Below are positions 38,644 to 47,501 of a stretch of 64,000 bases of DNA, in pieces. Origin of the DNA: Flavobacterium pisciphilum. GTDB taxonomy: Bacteria > Bacteroidota > Bacteroidia > Flavobacteriales > Flavobacteriaceae. Position 1 is the stretch's first letter. Each line of letters starts with the position of its first letter. The DNA is taken from contig NZ_JAJJMO010000001.1 in assembly GCF_020905345.1 (NCBI RefSeq), forward strand, positions 1,178,001 through 1,242,000. The letters run 5' to 3'. The notes beneath the pieces are model-generated. The model worked only from the letters and a program-made list of their open reading frames with translations, was not told the origin of the DNA and did not search any database. The position numbers and the translations under genes are program-made.

Positions 38644-39282
38644 ATGAAGAAAATATTTTTGCTTTTTTTATTTATCTCCATCTCTTCTTTTTCACAAGAA
38701 ATTGCCCTACTAAAATATAGTGGTGGTGGTGATTGGTATGCAAATCCTACTTCATTACCAAATTTGATAAAATTTTGTAATGCAAATATAAATACCCGAA
38801 TTAAAGCAAAACCTGGAACGGTAGAACCAAACAATCCCGATTTACTTTCCTATCCTTTTGTACATATGACTGGTCACGGGAATGTTGTTTTTAGCGATGC
38901 TGATGTGACTAACCTTCGTAATTATTTGTATGGCGGAGGATTTCTTCATATTGATGACAATTATGGAATGGATCAATACATTCGGAAGGAAATTAAAAAG
39001 ATATTCCCAAACAATGAATTGACTGAGCTTCCTGCCAATCATGCTATTTTCCAAAAACCATTTCTTTTTTCTAATGGCTTACCTAAGATTCATGAGCATG
39101 ATGGGAAAAGACCACAGGCATTTGGAATTTTTATCGAAAATAAATTGGTTTTGCTTTATACTTTCCAATGTGATCTTGGGGATGGCTGGGAAGATGCCGA
39201 AGTACACAATGACCCTCTAGAAATACGTCAAAAAGCACTAAAAATGGGTGCTAATATCATCAATTATATCTTTACCAATTAA
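38644..39282 (+). CDS. DUF4159-domain secreted protein
   Basis: 212 aa. Cleavable signal peptide (MKKIFLLFLFISISSFSQ) followed by a DUF4159 domain (ALLKYSGGGDWYANPTSL ... VHMTGHGNVVFSDADV ... GGFLHIDDNYGMD ... LPANHAIFQ). The domain is a glutamine amidotransferase-like fold without the usual catalytic Cys in what I can see. Function unknown, periplasmic by prediction. It sits in a four-gene plus-strand run with tsaD, rsmE and a TrmH-type methyltransferase, which it overlaps at the 3' end if the longest frame of that gene is used. Confidence 0.85.
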   Translation: MKKIFLLFLFISISSFSQEIALLKYSGGGDWYANPTSLPNLIKFCNANINTRIKAKPGTVEPNNPDLLSYPFVHMTGHGNVVFSDADVTNLRNYLYGGGFLHIDDNYGMDQYIRKEIKKIFPNNELTELPANHAIFQKPFLFSNGLPKIHEHDGKRPQAFGIFIENKLVLLYTFQCDLGDGWEDAEVHNDPLEIRQKALKMGANIINYIFTN

Positions 39283-39292
39283 TTTAAGTCAA

Positions 39293-39790
39293 GTGCAATT
39301 AACACACGAAGAAATACAATTCGAAAGAAAAACTTTTCCAATAACTCTTGTTTGTGATCATATCTATTTTCAGCAAAACATTGGTTCTCTTTTTAGAATA
39401 AGTGAAGCTTTTGGTGTGGAAAATATTATTTTTTTAGGAAAAGATATTCCGTTAACCCCAAGAAAAATTAATAAAACTTCTCGAAGCACACATCTTTATG
39501 TGCCTCATACCGTTATAGAAAAAACTGCCGATTTAGCTATTTATTTAACCGAAAATAACTTCGAAATAATTGCTCTGGAAATAGCTAGCAAAAGCAAACC
39601 TCTAAAAGAAGTTATTGTACCTGCTGACAAAAAAATTGCACTATTAATAGGAAGTGAAATCGATGGGATTTCTGATGAACTTTTAAAAATTTCCAACCAA
39701 ATTGTCCACATTAATATGTTTGGAAAAAATAGTAGCATGAATGTTGTACAAGCTGCAAGTATAGCGTTGTATGAAATTACTTCTTTATAG
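39293..39790 (+). CDS. TrmH/SpoU-family RNA 2'-O-methyltransferase
   Basis: 165 aa from GTG at 39293. Motifs of the SPOUT 2'-O-ribose methyltransferases: VCDHIYFQQNIGSLFRISEAFGVENIIF (motif 1, Asn-Arg pair variant QNIGSLFR), LLIGSEIDGISDELL (motif 2) and NMFGKNSSMNVVQAASIALYEI (motif 3). Should modify tRNA or rRNA. The frame opens earlier at 39248 but that would add MLISSIISLPINLSQ, overlapping the preceding gene by 35 bases; GTG at 39293 fits the family start. The exact target RNA is unknown. Confidence 0.88.
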   Translation: MQLTHEEIQFERKTFPITLVCDHIYFQQNIGSLFRISEAFGVENIIFLGKDIPLTPRKINKTSRSTHLYVPHTVIEKTADLAIYLTENNFEIIALEIASKSKPLKEVIVPADKKIALLIGSEIDGISDELLKISNQIVHINMFGKNSSMNVVQAASIALYEITSL

Positions 39791-39881
39791 AAACATTTAC
39801 TTTATGAATTTTAACTGTAAATAGCACACTACACCTTCATGTTGTTATAAATTAAATACTTACAATTAAAAATCATCTAAA

Positions 39882-40226
39882 ATGGCATATTCTATAAAAA
39901 AAGAGGAGGCAATTAAATACGAACCAAATGAATTGAGATCTTTTCATTTATTTACCCATGAATGGATTGACAATTTAAATTTCACATTTAAACCACACGA
40001 TTTTTTACCAAATGCAAATCCATATATACAGGTAGCTGAAGAATTATTCAGGGATGCTGGTTGGAATGGAGATGGAGAAATACAACTTATTTGGGTACCT
40101 CCATTTGTGCTTTCCGCTGGCTTCACTTTAAGTGAAGAAGCATTGGGCATCGTAATTTGGCATGTTAAACAAGAAGAAGATGGAATTTCATGGCTACTTT
40201 CTCCAAAAGAACTTCCTTTTTATTAA
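39882..40226 (+). CDS. Hypothetical protein, 114 aa
   Basis: Soluble acidic protein with MAYSIKKEEAIKYEPNEL at the start, LFRDAGWNGDGEIQLIWVPPF in the middle and WHVKQEEDGISWLLSPKEL near the end. It has many Trp and Phe residues and no signal peptide. I do not recognise its family. The composition and regular reading frame look like a real gene. It is monocistronic by position, with a 91-base gap after the methyltransferase. Confidence 0.6.
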   Translation: MAYSIKKEEAIKYEPNELRSFHLFTHEWIDNLNFTFKPHDFLPNANPYIQVAEELFRDAGWNGDGEIQLIWVPPFVLSAGFTLSEEALGIVIWHVKQEEDGISWLLSPKELPFY

Positions 40227-40499
40227 AATAAAGTTTAATGAAATTCTTTAACATAATCTTCTAAAAAAAAATCTTCACAACCAACATCAAACCAACATCA
40301 TAACTCTCACAAAAACAACAATATAAGAATTTTCATCATAATAATTAAAACAAAAAATTTGTAAGAACTAAGCCATACAAGGGATTGTAATATTCTGACA
40401 AACAAAATCATAATTTTTTTTTGCTTGTTAGAATATTTGTTATAAAATTGCGTTAATTATTAACAAACCAAAGAATTTATAACAAAACCCCAAATTATT

Positions 40500-41450
40500 A
40501 TGAAAAAGATTGTTTTATCAGCATTCGTAGCATTAATGCTTTTCTCTTGTCAAAACGACAAAACGGAATCTACAGACCTTCAAACTTCAGCAACTAACCA
40601 ACGTGGTTGTGCTACACAAGATGTTCTTGAAGCTCAAATAAAAGCCGATCCAACTTTGGCTATTAGAATGAATCAAATTGAAGCATTTACAGAAAACAAA
40701 ATATTAACTGGAAAGTTAGTTAATGGAAAAGTTCAAATTCCAGTTATTGTAAACGTATTATACAAAACTGCAGCAGAAAATATTTCTGATGCACAAATAC
40801 AAACACAAATTGATGTCTTAAATAAAGATTTCAATGCTCAAAATGCTGATTACGGAAGTGTTCCAGCATTATTCTCTGGAGTAAAAGCAAATGTTGAAAT
40901 TAGTTTTGTACTTGAAAAAATAAATAGAAAATCAACAACAAAAACTTCATGGGGAACTAATGATGCCATGAAAAAAACTGCTTCTGGTGGTTTAGCACCT
41001 ACATCTCCAACTACAAAACTTAATATATGGGCTTGTAAAATTGGTGGTGGAATATTAGGATACGCGCAATTTCCTGGAGGATCTTCTACAACAGACGGTG
41101 TTGTAATTGATTCTAAATATTTTGGATTATCAGGTTCTACAGCTGCTCCTTATAACTTAGGAAGAACAGGAACTCACGAAGTAGGACACTGGATGAACTT
41201 ACGTCATATCTGGGGTGATGCAAATTGTGGAAGCGATTTAGTAAATGATACACCGGTGCACAACACTGCTAATTACGGAGTACCTACTTATCCTCATTAT
41301 AGTACTTGTACAGGAACTCCTGTAGAAATGACTATGAACTACATGGATTATACTGATGACGCTGGAATGTACATGTTTACTACAGGTCAAAAAAACAGAA
41401 TGGCTGCTATATTCTTAACTGGTGGACCAAGAGCTGCTTTTGGCATCTAA
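40500..41450 (+). CDS. Pappalysin-type (M43) zinc metalloprotease lipoprotein
   Basis: 316 aa. Lipobox LFSC (Cys about residue 18) after MKKIVLSAFVALMLFS. The protease domain has the extended zinc motif HEVGHWMNLRH, followed by IWGD, and a methionine-turn region MTMNYMDYTDDAGMYMFT. The usual Gly of HExxHxxGxxH is Asn here, a variant I recall from other Bacteroidota M43 proteases. Six or more cysteines (for example NCGSD, STCTGTP) suggest disulphides. Predicted to be lipid-anchored, in the periplasm or at the surface. A 273-base region upstream and a terminator downstream make it an independent unit. Confidence 0.9.
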   Translation: MKKIVLSAFVALMLFSCQNDKTESTDLQTSATNQRGCATQDVLEAQIKADPTLAIRMNQIEAFTENKILTGKLVNGKVQIPVIVNVLYKTAAENISDAQIQTQIDVLNKDFNAQNADYGSVPALFSGVKANVEISFVLEKINRKSTTKTSWGTNDAMKKTASGGLAPTSPTTKLNIWACKIGGGILGYAQFPGGSSTTDGVVIDSKYFGLSGSTAAPYNLGRTGTHEVGHWMNLRHIWGDANCGSDLVNDTPVHNTANYGVPTYPHYSTCTGTPVEMTMNYMDYTDDAGMYMFTTGQKNRMAAIFLTGGPRAAFGI

Positions 41451-41488
41451 AATTAAAACCTTATAACTTAACATGTTAATAATTATTA

Positions 41489-41514
41489 AAAGCGAGATTT
41501 AATTATCTCGCTTT
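41489..41514 (+). terminator. Terminator after the metalloprotease
   Basis: A 9-base stem AAAGCGAGA/TCTCGCTTT (41489-41497 with 41506-41514), 8-base loop and T-run. It lies 38 bases past the protease stop. Confidence 0.88.
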
Positions 41515-41579
41515 TTTTGGTTTAAAATGTAATCTTTCCCTGTTATTTTCTATATTTATGCCCTAAAGAAACATAAACT

Positions 41580-42671
41580 ATGATTACATCTAAAGTAATT
41601 TCAAACGGGATTTTAAGAGCGATCACAACTATTTTGGTAGTATCACTAATTTTGTATTTTTTATATCAAATACAAACTGTAATAGTATACTTATGTGTTT
41701 CATTAATATTGTGTTTAATTGCAAACCCATTTGTAAAATTCTTAAAAGAAAAGCTAAAATTCAGTAGCTCATTCGCCGCAATAACTACTATAGCTTTTTT
41801 CATCTTGTTAATGATTGGATTCATACTATTATTTGTCCCATTGATAATATCACAAGCAAATAATTTATCTCTTCTTGATACTGATAGCCTTCAAAAACAA
41901 TTTATATTGATTGAGCGTGATTTTGAAAATTACTTTAACCTACAACATCTTGATTTTCAATCTTTATTAAAGAACTCTGAAATAACTTCTAAACTAGACT
42001 TTAGCTATTTTACATCATTTATAAATTCTATTCTAAATATGTTAGCTGGTTTTGGTATGGGATTAGTATCTGTATTTTTTATTACTTTCTTCTTTATTAA
42101 AGATCAAAATATTTTTAAAGAAAACGCAAAAAGAATACTTCCTGACAATAATGAAGACAAAATAATAAACTCTATCACTAAGATAAACCATTTACTAACA
42201 CGTTATTTTGTAGGCTTGTTGCTACAACTAACCGTTGTATTCATTCTATATTTTATTGTACTTATTATTTTTGGAAGTCAAAATGCATTTGTAATTGCTT
42301 TTTTATGTGCTGTATTAAACATCATCCCATATGTAGGCCCAATAATAGGAACTATCCTTGCAGCTATATTAACAATGTTGAGTTTAATTGGTGGTGATTT
42401 TCAAACAGAAATTTTACCTAAAACTATATATATTGTGATTGGCTTTTTATTGGTTCAAGCAATCGACAATAATATAAGCCAGCCGATTATTTCATCAAAA
42501 AGTGTAAATTCGCATCCACTGGAAATATTTTTAATCACTTTAATTAGCGGAATAACTTTTGGAATCGTAGGAATGATTATTGCAATCCCATTTTATACTT
42601 GTCTTAAAGTGATAGCCAAAGAATTTTTTCCAAACAATAAAATCGTTATTGTACTAACCGAAAAAATATAG
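41580..42671 (+). CDS. AI-2E family transporter
   Basis: 363 aa, eight-helix membrane protein of the AI-2 exporter superfamily (YhhQ/TqsA-like). Helical pairs at the N-terminus (ITTILVVSLILYFLYQIQTVIVYL), a central segment with FSSSFAAITTIAFFILL, then SITKINHLLTRYFVGLLLQLTVV, NIIPYVGPIIGTILAAIL and DNNISQPIISSKSVNSHPLEIFL. The last two blocks are family hallmarks. The name reflects one studied member; substrates of most relatives are unknown, and some act as Na+/H+ antiporters. Followed by a methyltransferase gene at 2 bases. Confidence 0.9.
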   Translation: MITSKVISNGILRAITTILVVSLILYFLYQIQTVIVYLCVSLILCLIANPFVKFLKEKLKFSSSFAAITTIAFFILLMIGFILLFVPLIISQANNLSLLDTDSLQKQFILIERDFENYFNLQHLDFQSLLKNSEITSKLDFSYFTSFINSILNMLAGFGMGLVSVFFITFFFIKDQNIFKENAKRILPDNNEDKIINSITKINHLLTRYFVGLLLQLTVVFILYFIVLIIFGSQNAFVIAFLCAVLNIIPYVGPIIGTILAAILTMLSLIGGDFQTEILPKTIYIVIGFLLVQAIDNNISQPIISSKSVNSHPLEIFLITLISGITFGIVGMIIAIPFYTCLKVIAKEFFPNNKIVIVLTEKI

Positions 42672-42673
42672 CC

Positions 42674-43852
42674 TTGAATTTAGCCCTTTTACATCCTTCT
42701 GTTCAGGATTTTATAAATAAAAAAGTAAATGAATCTGTTTCTAAATTAGCACTTCAGAAAAATCCCTTTCCAGAGATTGAATGGATTGCAATTTTAAATC
42801 AGATTGAGGCTAAAACAAAAGCAAAAGAGAAGTTACCAACTTGGTTTGCTACCCAAGATATACTTTATCCAAGTAAAATTTCAGTAGAACAAACCTCTTC
42901 TGAAAAAACAGCACAATATAAAGCCAATTTAGTTTCAGGAGATAGTCTAATCGACTTAACTGGAGGCTTTGGTGTTGATGACTATTACTTTTCAAAAAAA
43001 ATAAAAAATGTAGCACATTGTGAGATAAACATCGGTTTATCTGCAATCGTACAGCATAATCTCAAACAATTAAAAATTGAAAATTGTGTTTGCTATCCCG
43101 AAGATAGTTTTGAGGTTTTAAAAAAACTAAATAAAAAATGGGACTGGATATATATTGATCCCTCCAGACGAAACGATGCCAAAGGCAAAGTTTTTATGCT
43201 AAAAGACTGTTTACCTAATGTTCCTGATTTATTAGATTTTTATTTTGAAAACACGAATTCAATTTTAATAAAAACTGCTCCACTATTAGATATATCTGCA
43301 GGTCTTTCTGAACTAAAAAATGTAAAAAATATACATATAATAGCTGTAGAAAATGAGGTTAAAGAATTACTCTGGGAAATTCACAAAGACTATTTAGGAA
43401 CTATAACTCTCTCTACTGCTAATATATTAAAAGACAAAACGGAGTCATTTGAATTTATTTTAAACGGAGAACCTGAATTTGTTAGCTACGACTTACCTCA
43501 TAAATACCTATATGAGCCCAATAGTGCTATCATGAAATCAGGTGGATTCGACGAGGTGAGCTCTTTTTTCAAAGTAGATAAACTGCATAAACATTCTCAT
43601 TTATACACTTCAGATGAATTAATTGCATTCCCAGGAAGGGCTTTTGAAATTCAAGAAACTATTTCGTACACCAAAAATGAAATGAAACTTCATCTCTCTA
43701 ATCAACAAGCTAATATCACTACTAGGAATTTTCCCGATAGTGTAGAAACCATTCGAAAAAAATGGAAAATAAAAGATGGTGGAAATTTATATTGTTTTTT
43801 TACAACTGATAGAAATGACAATAAAATAGTTTTAATTTGTAAAAAAATATAA
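42674..43852 (+). CDS. Class I SAM-dependent methyltransferase, THUMP-like domain
   Basis: 392 aa beginning with TTG at 42674, 2 bases after the previous stop. Contains a helical N-terminus, a SAM-binding Rossmann core (SGDSLIDLTGGFGVDDYYFSK), a DWIYIDPSRRNDAKGKVF motif (the catalytic-site DPSRR block), and a C-terminal THUMP-like RNA-binding region. By analogy to related proteins it should modify RNA, but target is unknown. The TTG start is the earliest start in the frame and retains the conserved N-terminus. Confidence 0.85.
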   Translation: MNLALLHPSVQDFINKKVNESVSKLALQKNPFPEIEWIAILNQIEAKTKAKEKLPTWFATQDILYPSKISVEQTSSEKTAQYKANLVSGDSLIDLTGGFGVDDYYFSKKIKNVAHCEINIGLSAIVQHNLKQLKIENCVCYPEDSFEVLKKLNKKWDWIYIDPSRRNDAKGKVFMLKDCLPNVPDLLDFYFENTNSILIKTAPLLDISAGLSELKNVKNIHIIAVENEVKELLWEIHKDYLGTITLSTANILKDKTESFEFILNGEPEFVSYDLPHKYLYEPNSAIMKSGGFDEVSSFFKVDKLHKHSHLYTSDELIAFPGRAFEIQETISYTKNEMKLHLSNQQANITTRNFPDSVETIRKKWKIKDGGNLYCFFTTDRNDNKIVLICKKI

Positions 43853-43856
43853 TAAA

Positions 43857-44423
43857 ATGAAACAACTAATTACTTTAACTTTTTTCTTATTAACATTTAA
43901 TTTATTTGCACAAAAAGGTTGTGAATACTCTGTAAACGTTACCGATTCTTTAGGAACATACAAATCGACAAAAGAAACAATGATTTCTGAAAAAAACTTT
44001 GCAGGAACAGCGAGTTACATCTTTTTTTCTTTAGCACAAACTGATGGTTTACCAACACTAAATGTACAAATGATTAAAAAGAGTAAAGATTTTACGAAAG
44101 CGAATTGCTTTGATAAAAACTCAAAATTATATATACAATTAAGCAATGGGAAAATTGTTACTTTAATTCATATCGATCAAGAAAGTTGTGGAACATTAAT
44201 TCGTGATGATAAAGGATTTGATAATCGGGTAAACACAGGTATTTTTATGTTTATGAAAGATAATTATGAAGATTTAAAAAAATCTTCAATCTCGATGATA
44301 CGTATTAAATACTTAACTGATACTGAAGATTATGTTCTAAAAAGAGAATTCACATCAGAACTAGACAACAAAGTATATCGTCCTGATAATTATTTTATTG
44401 ATAACATAAAATGTGTAGAATAA
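43857..44423 (+). CDS. Hypothetical secreted protein, 188 aa
   Basis: Signal peptide (MKQLITLTFFLLTFNLFAQ, cleaved after FAQ). The mature domain starts KGCEYSVNVTDSLGTYKST and contains TLIHIDQESCGTLIRDDKGF; it has three cysteines besides the first. Mixed beta composition; no known motif recognised. It follows the methyltransferase at 4 bases, so is cotranscribed, and ends 2 bases before the convergent dipeptidase stop. Function unknown. Confidence 0.72.
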   Translation: MKQLITLTFFLLTFNLFAQKGCEYSVNVTDSLGTYKSTKETMISEKNFAGTASYIFFSLAQTDGLPTLNVQMIKKSKDFTKANCFDKNSKLYIQLSNGKIVTLIHIDQESCGTLIRDDKGFDNRVNTGIFMFMKDNYEDLKKSSISMIRIKYLTDTEDYVLKREFTSELDNKVYRPDNYFIDNIKCVE

Positions 44424-44425
44424 GC

Positions 44426-45088
44426 TTAATTACAATTCCATTTTGTATTTGAGACTTTATCATTTAAACCTGCTTTTAAATTATAATGCCACCACTCTGA
44501 ATCAAAAGAATTAAAATTATGTTTTATCATTATTCTTTTCAATAATTTTCGGTTTGCTTTAATAGTATCTGATAAATCCATATAGTTATGACTGGCTTCT
44601 TTTCCGAAAAAATCAAAAGAAGTCCCCATATCTAATTCCTTACCATTACCATCAACAAGAGTAATATCTACGGCTCCTCCTCTATTATGGATGGAGCCTT
44701 TTTTTGGATCTGCAACATATTTAGGATTTGAAACTATTTCCCACATTCTTTTTTGGATAAATAATGGTCTATAACAATCGAATAGCTTGATTCTATATCC
44801 TTTCTTCATAAAAGTTTTATTAGCTTCTACTAGCGCTTTAACTGTTTTTAAACGCAGGAAACATTCTGCACAATCATACACTTTTGCTTTAAGAAAATTA
44901 TCTTCTGTGGCATATTTCATGTCATATACAAAATCACTACTATAATCTTTTAAATTAACAAAAGTAGTATCCGAAATGACCTGCTTATTATCAACTTCAT
45001 GCAATTCATTTTGAGCATTTACTGAAGTAACCAATAAAAGTGTTCCTATAAAAAGTAAATTGATGTATAACGTTTTTATTAATATCAT
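44426..45088 (-). CDS. D-alanyl-D-alanine dipeptidase (M15D, VanX/DdpX type)
   Basis: 220 aa from the second start (MILIKTLYINLLFIG, signal peptide ending VNAQ). Zinc and catalytic motifs of M15D: SIHNRGGAVDITLVD (SxHxxGxAxD) and EWWHYNLK (ExxWH). It should hydrolyse D-Ala-D-Ala in the periplasm, for peptidoglycan recycling or nutrition. In vancomycin-resistant bacteria VanX is cytoplasmic; with a signal peptide and no VanA/VanH neighbours, resistance is not implied. A 15-residue longer reading (MDAFVYFYLHRKIQT) is disfavoured. Convergent with the gene at 43857. Confidence 0.9.
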   Translation of the reverse strand: MILIKTLYINLLFIGTLLLVTSVNAQNELHEVDNKQVISDTTFVNLKDYSSDFVYDMKYATEDNFLKAKVYDCAECFLRLKTVKALVEANKTFMKKGYRIKLFDCYRPLFIQKRMWEIVSNPKYVADPKKGSIHNRGGAVDITLVDGNGKELDMGTSFDFFGKEASHNYMDLSDTIKANRKLLKRIMIKHNFNSFDSEWWHYNLKAGLNDKVSNTKWNCN

Positions 45089-45139
45089 AGTTTGAATTTT
45101 CCTGTGTAAGTAAAAGTAAACAAAAGCATCCAAAACAAA

Positions 45140-45163
45140 AAACCCACTAATTACAGTGGGTTT
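45140..45163 (-). terminator. Terminator after the SRPBCC gene
   Basis: A 9-base stem AAACCCACT/AGTGGGTTT (45140-45148 with 45155-45163), 6-base loop, U-run on the minus strand. It lies 26 bases past the SRPBCC stop and upstream of the dipeptidase start. Confidence 0.85.
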
Positions 45164-45188
45164 AAAATTATTATTATTTTTAAAATTA

Positions 45189-45650
45189 TTACTTACTGCT
45201 TACTTCCTCTTTCAAATTCGGCTGTCCTTTACCTGTAGTTATTAAATTATACAAACTACTATTAATATAGTTAGTCCATCCGTTCACGCAGATATCGTAA
45301 CACTCATAATCTGGAACCAGCCCTTTATGTGTTAATCGAATTTCTGTTTTATTATCTTTTTCACTTATTTCAAAAATGACTTTTGTACCTACCCACTCTC
45401 CTTTATCAACAGTAAAATTAAAATGATTTTCTAACACATCCCAAACTACCTTTTTGTTTGGAATAACTTCTACTAATTTCATTTTACAAATATGAATGTC
45501 TTTATAATGATATCTAAACTCATCATTTAACTTTCCTGTACCTCCTTCAATTTCTTCTGACCACCATCCTCGAACGTTTGTAACTGCATCAAATGCTTCT
45601 TTGGGAGTTTGACCTACTAAAATAGTTGTTGTAAAATCTTGATTATCCAT
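45189..45650 (-). CDS. SRPBCC (AHSA1-like) domain protein
   Basis: 153 aa START/Bet v1-like protein. Marks: VGQTPKEAFDAVTNVRGWWSEEIEG at the start, KVVWDVLENHFNF, GTKVIFEISEKDNKTEIRLTHKGLVPDYECYDICVNGW and the final helix SSLYNLITTGKGQP. Family members bind hydrophobic ligands or help Hsp90; none of those functions can be assigned here. The gap to the MFS exporter upstream on the same strand is 137 bases. Cytoplasmic. Confidence 0.88.
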   Translation of the reverse strand: MDNQDFTTTILVGQTPKEAFDAVTNVRGWWSEEIEGGTGKLNDEFRYHYKDIHICKMKLVEVIPNKKVVWDVLENHFNFTVDKGEWVGTKVIFEISEKDNKTEIRLTHKGLVPDYECYDICVNGWTNYINSSLYNLITTGKGQPNLKEEVSSK

Positions 45651-45787
45651 AATTATTATTGTTTAAAAAAAATGAAAACTCATTGAACTAAACAAAGTTA
45701 ACAATCTCATTTACAAATAACAGGGTGTAAAACAGACTTTTACAGGGGTAATTAAGACAGCTTAAATTTTACAGATATTCTTTTTTA

Positions 45788-47323
45788 TCATCTCTTCTTT
45801 TCTTTAGGTAATATAAATACCAAAGTCAAAGCCAAAATTGCCAATACTGATCCTGCTAGAATTAAAACTACATCATGTGCATCTTTAAATGCTGTCATTG
45901 CCGCTTTTTTTATGATCTCACCTTTCTCACCTCCTAACTCATTGGCAACAATCATTGCATCTCCAATTGAATTATTTACCTCCTTTGAGACTCCATTCAA
46001 CAATTCATCACTAATAATAAACTTTTTTACAAAAATTTGAGATAGTATAATTCCAAAAAAAGTAATCCCTAACCCAGTACCTAGTTCATAAGAAATAGAC
46101 TCCATTGAGCCTGCCATCCCAGCTTTATCAAGTGGAGCAGCAGACATGATAGCTGTTGTTCCAGCTATCAATACAACCCCTAAGCTGAACCCTAAAACTA
46201 TCGACCAAAATAACAAGCTAGCTGTAAATGAACTAAAATCTAATTGACTCAACATAAAGAATGATAATGACGATAAAGACAATACAGTAATTATAACGTT
46301 CTTAAATCCAATTTTACTGAGTATTGAACCCGTAAGCGGTCCTGCTACTGCAGAAGAAGCCACAAATGGTAACATAAATAGTCCAGCATCTATCGGACTT
46401 AGCTTATGTACAAATTGGAGTTCTTGTGCTAATAGAAATTCAAACCCTACAATAACTGCCATTGGCACAAAACAAAGTAACATTCCTAACAAAATTATTT
46501 TGTCTTGCAATAAGCTCATATCAATCATTGGAGAAGATGATGTTTTCTGCTTTTTAAAAAATAATATCAAAAAAAGAAGTCCAACCGCCCCTACAACAAT
46601 ACTGACCCAGAAAGGATGATCTTCTTTAAAAACTGTTTTAATTCCATAAACGAGTAAAATCACGCCTACTAATACAAAAGCAGCATCTTTTAACACCCAA
46701 GGCTTCTCAGGATTCGAAATTCCTTTGGGCACTCCAATCCATATAAAAGGGATAACAATTAAAATTAACGGAAGGTTAATCAAAAACACTGCTCCCCACC
46801 AATAATGCTCGACAATAATTCCACCAATAACTGGACCTACTGCTGCTCCAGCAGTACCTACTGCTGCCCAAATCCCTAATGCCGTACCACGTTTTGCTTC
46901 ATTAGTAAAAGTTTGACTTATCAAAGCTAAAGTTACTGGCATAATCATCGAGCCTCCTAACGCCAGAAGCGCACGAGATAGTATTAAATAAATCGGTGCT
47001 GTAGAAAATCCTGCAAAAAATGAAGCTATTCCAAATATTGTCAAACCAAATAATAGTACTTTTTTATGTCCAATTTTATCTCCTAAGATTCCCATAGGCA
47101 ACAATAAACCAGCCATAATAAGTGGATAAATATCTATAATCCATAATACATCATTACCCGAAGCTCCCAATGATAATGTGAGTGTAGGGATAGCAACATG
47201 TAATATGGTCGCATCAATAGTTACAGGAATAAGTGCAACGATAATAATAGCAAGTATCAGCCATTGATTTTTTACATTATTTTCACCTTCTAATACTCTA
47301 TCTATCTTTTTCATTCTAATCAA
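45788..47323 (-). CDS. DHA2-family multidrug MFS exporter
   Basis: 511 aa with 14 hydrophobic helices, the DHA2 (EmrB/QacA) pattern. Motif A is GDKIGHKKVLLFG, motif C is in helix 5 (GIWAAVGTAGAAVGPVIGG). The start could be the fourth codon (MKKIDRV). Substrate is unknown; relatives pump cationic antiseptics, dyes and antibiotics. No TetR-type regulator is beside it, so control is not obvious. Located between an SRPBCC gene and a terminator of the metalloprotease operon. Confidence 0.92.
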   Translation of the reverse strand: MIRMKKIDRVLEGENNVKNQWLILAIIIVALIPVTIDATILHVAIPTLTLSLGASGNDVLWIIDIYPLIMAGLLLPMGILGDKIGHKKVLLFGLTIFGIASFFAGFSTAPIYLILSRALLALGGSMIMPVTLALISQTFTNEAKRGTALGIWAAVGTAGAAVGPVIGGIIVEHYWWGAVFLINLPLILIVIPFIWIGVPKGISNPEKPWVLKDAAFVLVGVILLVYGIKTVFKEDHPFWVSIVVGAVGLLFLILFFKKQKTSSSPMIDMSLLQDKIILLGMLLCFVPMAVIVGFEFLLAQELQFVHKLSPIDAGLFMLPFVASSAVAGPLTGSILSKIGFKNVIITVLSLSSLSFFMLSQLDFSSFTASLLFWSIVLGFSLGVVLIAGTTAIMSAAPLDKAGMAGSMESISYELGTGLGITFFGIILSQIFVKKFIISDELLNGVSKEVNNSIGDAMIVANELGGEKGEIIKKAAMTAFKDAHDVVLILAGSVLAILALTLVFILPKEKKR

Positions 47324-47446
47324 TTATATTATCTACCACAAAGTAACCCTAAATTTTTCTACACCTAAGTGCAAAAAATGTTATTTCTATAATAAAATTA
47401 AGCTATAAATGCCCTAATCAATAATAAATCATACATTAAATACAAA

Positions 47447-47470
47447 AAGCCCACTCTGTTGAGTGGGCTT
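47447..47470 (-). terminator. Terminator after the lipoprotein-metalloprotease pair
   Basis: A 10-base perfect stem AAGCCCACTC/GAGTGGGCTT (47447-47456 with 47461-47470) with a TGTT loop and U-run on the minus strand, 32 bases after the stop at 47502. Confidence 0.9.
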
Positions 47471-47501
47471 AAACGTAAATTTATTCAATAAAACAACAAT
47501 A

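Noticed and set aside
44426..45088. Vancomycin resistance determinant
   Set aside because: The VanX-type dipeptidase has a signal peptide and no vanH, vanA or vanRS neighbours. A periplasmic peptidoglycan role is more likely.
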